The position numbers and the translations under genes are program-made. Below, one piece after another: positions 4,348-8,392 of a DNA stretch of 8,392 bases; the first letter of the stretch is position 1; every line of letters starts with the position of its first letter. The notes beneath the pieces were generated by a model. That model was not told the origin of the DNA and ran no database searches. It saw nothing but the letters and a program-made list of their open reading frames with translations. The stretch is taken from contig MGQK01000107.1 of the NCBI GenBank assembly GCA_001797815.1, forward strand, positions 1-8,392. The letters run 5' to 3'. Source of the DNA: Deltaproteobacteria bacterium RBG_13_61_14. Lineage in GTDB: Bacteria > RBG-13-61-14.

Positions 4348-5523
4348 CTATTTCACCGCCTCCCAGATGCTGGCGTTGGCGTTGCCGAAGCCGCCGCAGA
4401 GCATGGCCAATCCGAGCTTGGCGTCCTTCTTGTCGGTCTTCATGATGTTGTTGAGGGTGATGATGACCCGGGCGCCGGACTCGCCCAGGGGATGGCCCAG
4501 GGCCAAAGCCCCGCCCCAGAGGTTAGTCTTCTTGAAGGGCGCGTTCTGCTCGATGCCCAGTTCCCGGAGCACGGCCAGGGCCTGGGTGCCGAAGGCCTCA
4601 TTCAACTCGACCACGTCAATGTCCTTCGCGGTCAGGCCCGTGCGCTCCAGCACCTTGCGCGCCGCGAAGAGGGGACCGATGCCCATCATCGTGGGGTCGC
4701 AGCCGACCATGGCCCCGGCCTTGTATTTCAGGTGGTATTTGCAGCCGAGCTGGTCGGCCTTGCTCCGCTCCAGGAGCAGGAGCGCGCAGGCGCCGGTGGT
4801 GAGCGGGGAGGAGGTGGCTGCGGTGACGATGCCGTCGGGCTTGAACGCGGGCTTGAGGGTGGCCATCTTCTCCATGTTCACGTCGTCCCGGATCCATTGG
4901 TCGTGTTCGACCAGGAAGGGTGAGCCATCGTCTTTCACGCCTTCCACCGGCACGATCTCGTTCTTGAACTTGCCCTGGTCCCGCGCCTCGGCCGCCCGCT
5001 TGTTGCTCCAGTAAGCCATGGTCTCGGTGTCCTGCCGGTTGACCTTATATTGGACCGCCACCTTCTCCGCGGTCATGCCCATGGGCAGCTCCATGGGGCT
5101 GAAGTATTTGGCGATCCGGGGCGGGAAGTCAATGCTCGCGCCCATGGGCACGTTCATCATGTCCTCCACCCCGGCCGCGATGTAAATGTCGCCTTCTCCG
5201 CACATGATGGCCCGGGCGCAGTGCTCGGTGGCGGCCATGCCCGAGGGGCACTGCTGGTTGATGCCGTTGGTGGCCACGTTCACCGGCAGGCCGGAAGCCA
5301 GCCAGCCCAGGCGGGCAATGTCGTTGCACATGCCGCTCTGGTTGGCGGTGCCCACGAACACCGCTTCCACCTGATCCGGCTTGACCTTCGGGTTGCGCTG
5401 GAACAGCGCGTCATAAACCGCGCTCAGCAGCTCATCCGGACGTTTGTTGCGGAACCACCCTTTCTCCTTGTGAGCCCGGCCGTTCGGCGTTCTCACCCCA
5501 TCCACAATCACACATTCTTTCAT
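4348..5523 (-). CDS. Acetyl-CoA acetyltransferase / thiolase, 391 aa
   Basis: A cytoplasmic thiolase that condenses two acetyl-CoA to acetoacetyl-CoA or cleaves 3-ketoacyl-CoA. The full set of active-site elements is present. The nucleophile is C92 (NQQCPSGMAA), then N308 in NEAFG, H344 in GGALALGHPLGESGAR and C376 in CGGFGNAN. These positions agree with the well-studied Zoogloea enzyme (Cys89, Asn316, His348, Cys378), and the length is normal. The ATG at 5523 is taken as start with AAAGGAGA 9 nt upstream; a GTG one codon earlier (5526) is also possible. NEAFG has Gly where Ala is usual, and GVEDMM stands where most thiolases have GGxESMS. Whether it acts in synthesis or in beta-oxidation cannot be told, since no dehydrogenase, hydratase or CoA-transferase gene adjoins. 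It has its own promoter and terminator, so it is probably monocistronic. Confidence 0.93.
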   Translation of the reverse strand: MKECVIVDGVRTPNGRAHKEKGWFRNKRPDELLSAVYDALFQRNPKVKPDQVEAVFVGTANQSGMCNDIARLGWLASGLPVNVATNGINQQCPSGMAATEHCARAIMCGEGDIYIAAGVEDMMNVPMGASIDFPPRIAKYFSPMELPMGMTAEKVAVQYKVNRQDTETMAYWSNKRAAEARDQGKFKNEIVPVEGVKDDGSPFLVEHDQWIRDDVNMEKMATLKPAFKPDGIVTAATSSPLTTGACALLLLERSKADQLGCKYHLKYKAGAMVGCDPTMMGIGPLFAARKVLERTGLTAKDIDVVELNEAFGTQALAVLRELGIEQNAPFKKTNLWGGALALGHPLGESGARVIITLNNIMKTDKKDAKLGLAMLCGGFGNANASIWEAVK

Positions 5524-5603
5524 CACTCATTTCTCCTTTTCATGAAACTTCCAATTCTACCGAGGCGGATACTACTACCCAGATAAAACTGAACGACGAT
5601 TCA

Positions 5604-5633
5604 TTTTTACCACAACCCTTGCGAACCTGTCAA
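5604..5633 (-). promoter_or_regulatory. Sigma70-type promoter of the thiolase gene
   Basis: On the minus strand TTGACA (5633-5628) is followed after 18 nt by TAAAAA (5609-5604). Initiation near 5597 gives a leader of about 74 nt before the ATG at 5523. The -35 box starts two to three bases after the T-run of the preceding terminator, so the two units are tightly packed. Confidence 0.55.
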
Positions 5634-5635
5634 AT

Positions 5636-5667
5636 AAAAAAAAAGAGGCTCCCCTCGAGGATTGGGG
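5636..5667 (-). terminator. Probable intrinsic terminator of the serS/thymidylate-synthase operon
   Basis: Reading the minus strand, CCCC (5667-5664) pairs with GGGG (5654-5651) around a 9-nt loop. A short GC-rich stretch and nine T (5644-5636) follow. A longer alternative arm GGCTCC (5730-5725) can pair with GGAGCC (5652-5647), directly before TCTTTTTTTTT. Two competing stems ahead of the same T-run are visible. The short stem alone would be weak. Confidence 0.45.
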
Positions 5668-5743
5668 GGTCGAAACCAAGCTTGATCTCGAGCCAGGCAT
5701 GCTTTTACCCACAGATTCTTAAGAGGAGCCGAAACTTTTTTTA

Positions 5744-5770
5744 CTCTGTGCGCTCGGTGTCTCGGTGAGG
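5744..5770. repeat. Degenerate CAC/GAG-word repeat
   Basis: On the minus strand the sequence reads CCTCACCGAGACACCGAG then CGCACAGAG. It alternates CAC and GAG words in the manner of the CACAAAG-type ends of the element at 4030-4178. It begins eight bases beyond the stop codon of the thymidylate-synthase-like gene. Only by-eye similarity supports it. Confidence 0.4.
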
Positions 5771-5778
5771 AAACTCTT

Positions 5779-6723
5779 TCAATCTTCCCGCCGGCGCTGG
5801 CGGTCCTGGGCCGCGATCTTCTCCCGGATGCGGGGCCGGGCTTCGGCAAAGAACGGCTCGGCAAAGGCGCGGGTCCAGGTGCGCTGCTCAAATCTGCGGC
5901 TCATCACCTGCTTGAGGAACCGGTCCTCGAAGTCGCGCAGCTTGGAGCCGTAAATGTGAAAGGAGTCCGATTCGTCCAGGTAGCGGCCGAGGCGGACTTC
6001 GCGGCCGGTCTTTTCCGAGAGTTGCCGGGCCACCCGCTCCTGGAGCAGGATCAGGGCGAAGCAGTTCATGAAGGCCGCGTCGTAAGCGTCGCGGGAGCGG
6101 AAGCGGACGTTCAGGTTCAGCCGCCAGACGCCGTCCTCATCCGGCAAGATTCGAAACCATAGGCTCTGCATGCAAGCCGGGTCGTGGATGCCGGTGTCCT
6201 CCCAGACCTTCCAGGTGATCGCCTGGCAGCGCCGGCTGATGGGCGAGCGGGCCAATCCCTCCACCACCGCGGCCAACTGATCCACCGCCCCCTCCTTCCC
6301 GGGCACGGTGTAGCGGAACAGCCGCTCGTGGTAAGTGTATTCCCAGCGCTCGTCCTCCGGGTCGTCGGGATCGCGCACCCAATGGTCCTTGATCCCGTCC
6401 AGCACCTCCTGCCGATATTCCTCGAGCGAGTCCAGCCCGCCCGGAAAACAGCGGTGGATCATGGGTTCGGCCAGCGGCTCCTCCACGATCAGCCGCATCG
6501 TGCAGTCCCGGCTCGGCGGGTCCAGGAAATTCCCGGCGGAATCTTTGCGGTCGTATTCGGTGCGGATCTCGCAGCCGTAGGCATAGACCGCGAGCAGGGA
6601 ATTTTCCCAGGCCTCGGCCAGGCATCTTCCGCGCGCGGTCAGGCAGGGGATGCGGCCCTGGCCGGCGGGGAGCTCGAGAAAAATCCGGTCTTTTCGCTCG
6701 GCGAGCAGGGCGGGCAGGTCCAT
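5779..6723 (-). CDS. Thymidylate-synthase-like protein (ThyA fold, archaeal-type), 314 aa
   Basis: Probably converts dUMP to dTMP with a folate-derived one-carbon unit, in the cytoplasm. The ThyA core reads in order: SRR (163-165, the dUMP phosphate arginines), the W of AITW (171), the nucleophile C184 in DPACMQ, RSRD (209-212), N220 in AAFMNCF, and SDSFHIY (252-258), which holds the His and Tyr that bind the nucleotide. The stretch from LARSPISRR to the Cys lines up well with E. coli ThyA (SRR...W...APCH). The N-terminal 150 residues differ from bacterial ThyA and resemble the divergent archaeal-type enzymes; this is recalled, not searched. It lacks an obvious RTGTGT-like loop. The ATG at 6723 begins 5 nt after the serS stop with no clear Shine-Dalgarno, which points to translational coupling. 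A related nucleotide hydroxymethyltransferase is an alternative. The stop is TGA. Confidence 0.78.
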   Translation of the reverse strand: MDLPALLAERKDRIFLELPAGQGRIPCLTARGRCLAEAWENSLLAVYAYGCEIRTEYDRKDSAGNFLDPPSRDCTMRLIVEEPLAEPMIHRCFPGGLDSLEEYRQEVLDGIKDHWVRDPDDPEDERWEYTYHERLFRYTVPGKEGAVDQLAAVVEGLARSPISRRCQAITWKVWEDTGIHDPACMQSLWFRILPDEDGVWRLNLNVRFRSRDAYDAAFMNCFALILLQERVARQLSEKTGREVRLGRYLDESDSFHIYGSKLRDFEDRFLKQVMSRRFEQRTWTRAFAEPFFAEARPRIREKIAAQDRQRRRED

Positions 6724-6728
6724 GGCGG

Positions 6729-8036
<1,308 letters not shown>

Positions 8037-8392
8037 TTACTTGGCCAGCAGGGCCTCGAGCGAGATGGTGAGCGTGCTGGAGAACTCCTGGCCCGTAGTC
8101 TGATCGCGAAAGGTGAGAGGGATCTTGAGGGCATTGGGCCCCGCGGCCTGGGGAGTTCCCCACCGGGCCAGCACCAGTTGCGCCGGCTTGGGGTTGGCCG
8201 CTGGGGGAGTCGCGGGTGAGGGCACCCGCGCCACTGCCGGAACCGGTGCAGGAGGCTTGGCCGCGGCCGGGGCGGCTTTGACGGCTGGAGGCGGCGCGGG
8301 TGGGGGCACCCGCGCCACTCCCGGGGCAGCGGCGGGTCTGGCCGGAGCCTGCGCGGGTGAGGGCACCCGCGCCCCGGCCGGGGCAGCGGCGG
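8037..8392 (-). CDS. Proline/alanine-rich protein, C-terminal part (cut by window edge)
   Basis: Only the last 118 residues are visible; the frame runs off the right end and its start lies outside. The GTG at 8366 is internal and should not be taken as the start. The visible part is a low-complexity Pro/Ala/Val linker in which ARVPSPA or ARVPPPA occurs three times. A compact C-terminal segment of about 55 residues follows (AQLVLARWGTP, NALKIPLTFRDQTTGQEF, SSTLTISLEALLAK). Its alternating hydrophobic pattern suggests a small beta-rich domain. Such linkers are common in envelope-spanning or surface proteins, but no signal or membrane segment can be seen here. Function unknown. It is the first visible gene of the serS operon (24-nt gap). 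The DNA of the linker is made of palindromes and tandem duplications. Confidence 0.7.
   Translation of the reverse strand, partial: AAAPAGARVPSPAQAPARPAAAPGVARVPPPAPPPAVKAAPAAAKPPAPVPAVARVPSPATPPAANPKPAQLVLARWGTPQAAGPNALKIPLTFRDQTTGQEFSSTLTISLEALLAK
8211..8230 (-). repeat. Palindrome, coding copy 1
   Basis: Arms CGCGGGTG (8211-8218) and CACCCGCG (8223-8230) with loop AGGG. On the minus strand it is read in frame as ARVPSPA within the proline-rich protein. It shares its arms with 877-898. Confidence 0.75.
8293..8316 (-). repeat. Palindrome, coding copy 2
   Basis: Arms GGCGCGGGTG (8293-8302) and its complement (8307-8316) with loop GGGG. This is the longest stem of the set (10 bp). On the minus strand it encodes ARVPPPA in frame. 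Confidence 0.75.
8294..8392 (-). repeat. 57-bp partial tandem repeat in the proline-rich gene
   Basis: Palindrome copies 2 and 3 and the following CCGGGGCAGCGGCGG blocks (8321-8335 and 8378-8392) recur with the same 57-bp offset, equal to 19 codons. Copy 1 lies 84 bp (28 codons) from copy 2. All offsets are multiples of three, so expansion or contraction keeps the frame. The repeat may continue past the window edge. Confidence 0.6.
8351..8372 (-). repeat. Palindrome, coding copy 3
   Basis: Arms GCGCGGGTG (8351-8359) and its complement (8364-8372) with loop AGGG. On the minus strand it encodes ARVPSPA in frame. It lies 57 bp from copy 2, and the flanking CCGGGGCAGCGGCGG is repeated with the same offset (8321 and 8378). 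Confidence 0.75.

Noticed and set aside
5647-5730. Structured 84-bp segment with end pairing, considered as a tRNA or riboswitch
   Set aside because: No cloverleaf, CCA end or known riboswitch consensus could be drawn; only the terminator-like pairing is supported.
8211-8372. Three regularly placed palindromes could suggest a CRISPR-like array
   Set aside because: The spacings are 57 and 84 bp, the intervening sequence is itself repeated and in frame with a proline-rich protein, and no cas gene is nearby.

Overview
The window looks like a chromosomal piece of a GC-rich bacterium. The closest fit by feel is a deltaproteobacterial (Desulfobacterota or Syntrophobacteria-like) lineage. This rests on the mix of gene families (Tat-exported superoxide dismutase, archaeal-type thymidylate synthase, CoA thiolase) and on many small palindromic repeats between genes. 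It is inference; no marker in the window fixes the taxon. No transposase, phage gene, tRNA, rRNA or CRISPR array was seen.

Layout from left to right. (1) A perfect 45-bp palindrome (4-48) overlaps the stop codon of a minus-strand gene for an uncharacterised 180-residue protein (43-585). (2) A repeat-littered spacer leads to a strong sigma70-type promoter (1008-1035). (3) A plus-strand pair follows: a Tat-exported Fe/Mn superoxide dismutase (1139-1852) and a lipoprotein ABC-transporter sugar-type binding protein (about 1885-3234). Its stop codon lies in a degenerate copy of the same palindrome. (4) An AT-rich island (about 33% GC over 3241-3540) carries a stem-loop and a TTGACA box, then a small CxxC/CxC protein gene (3572-3931). 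(5) A convergent spacer holds a 149-bp element with terminal inverted repeats (4030-4178) and a long hairpin plus T-run that can end the thiolase transcript (4202-4293). (6) A minus-strand acetyl-CoA acetyltransferase gene (4348-5523) has its own promoter (5604-5633). (7) A minus-strand operon is read from the right edge: a proline/alanine-rich protein (8037-8392, cut by the window end), serS (6729-8012) and a thymidylate-synthase-like gene (5779-6723), with gaps of 24 and 5 nt.

How the genes work together: the exported dismutase would remove superoxide outside the cytoplasm, and the lipoprotein gene behind it is probably co-transcribed, although no transporter permease or ATPase is in the window. 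The serS operon joins translation (Ser-tRNA charging) to dTMP supply. The thiolase stands alone and would serve acetoacetyl-CoA or beta-oxidation metabolism.

The most notable material is the repeat content. A 22-nt palindrome (arm GCGCGGGTG, 4-nt loop, complementary arm) occurs once between genes and three times in frame inside the proline-rich gene. A second palindrome supplies the stop codon of two unrelated genes at the same offset. No clear new defence or mobile system was found.
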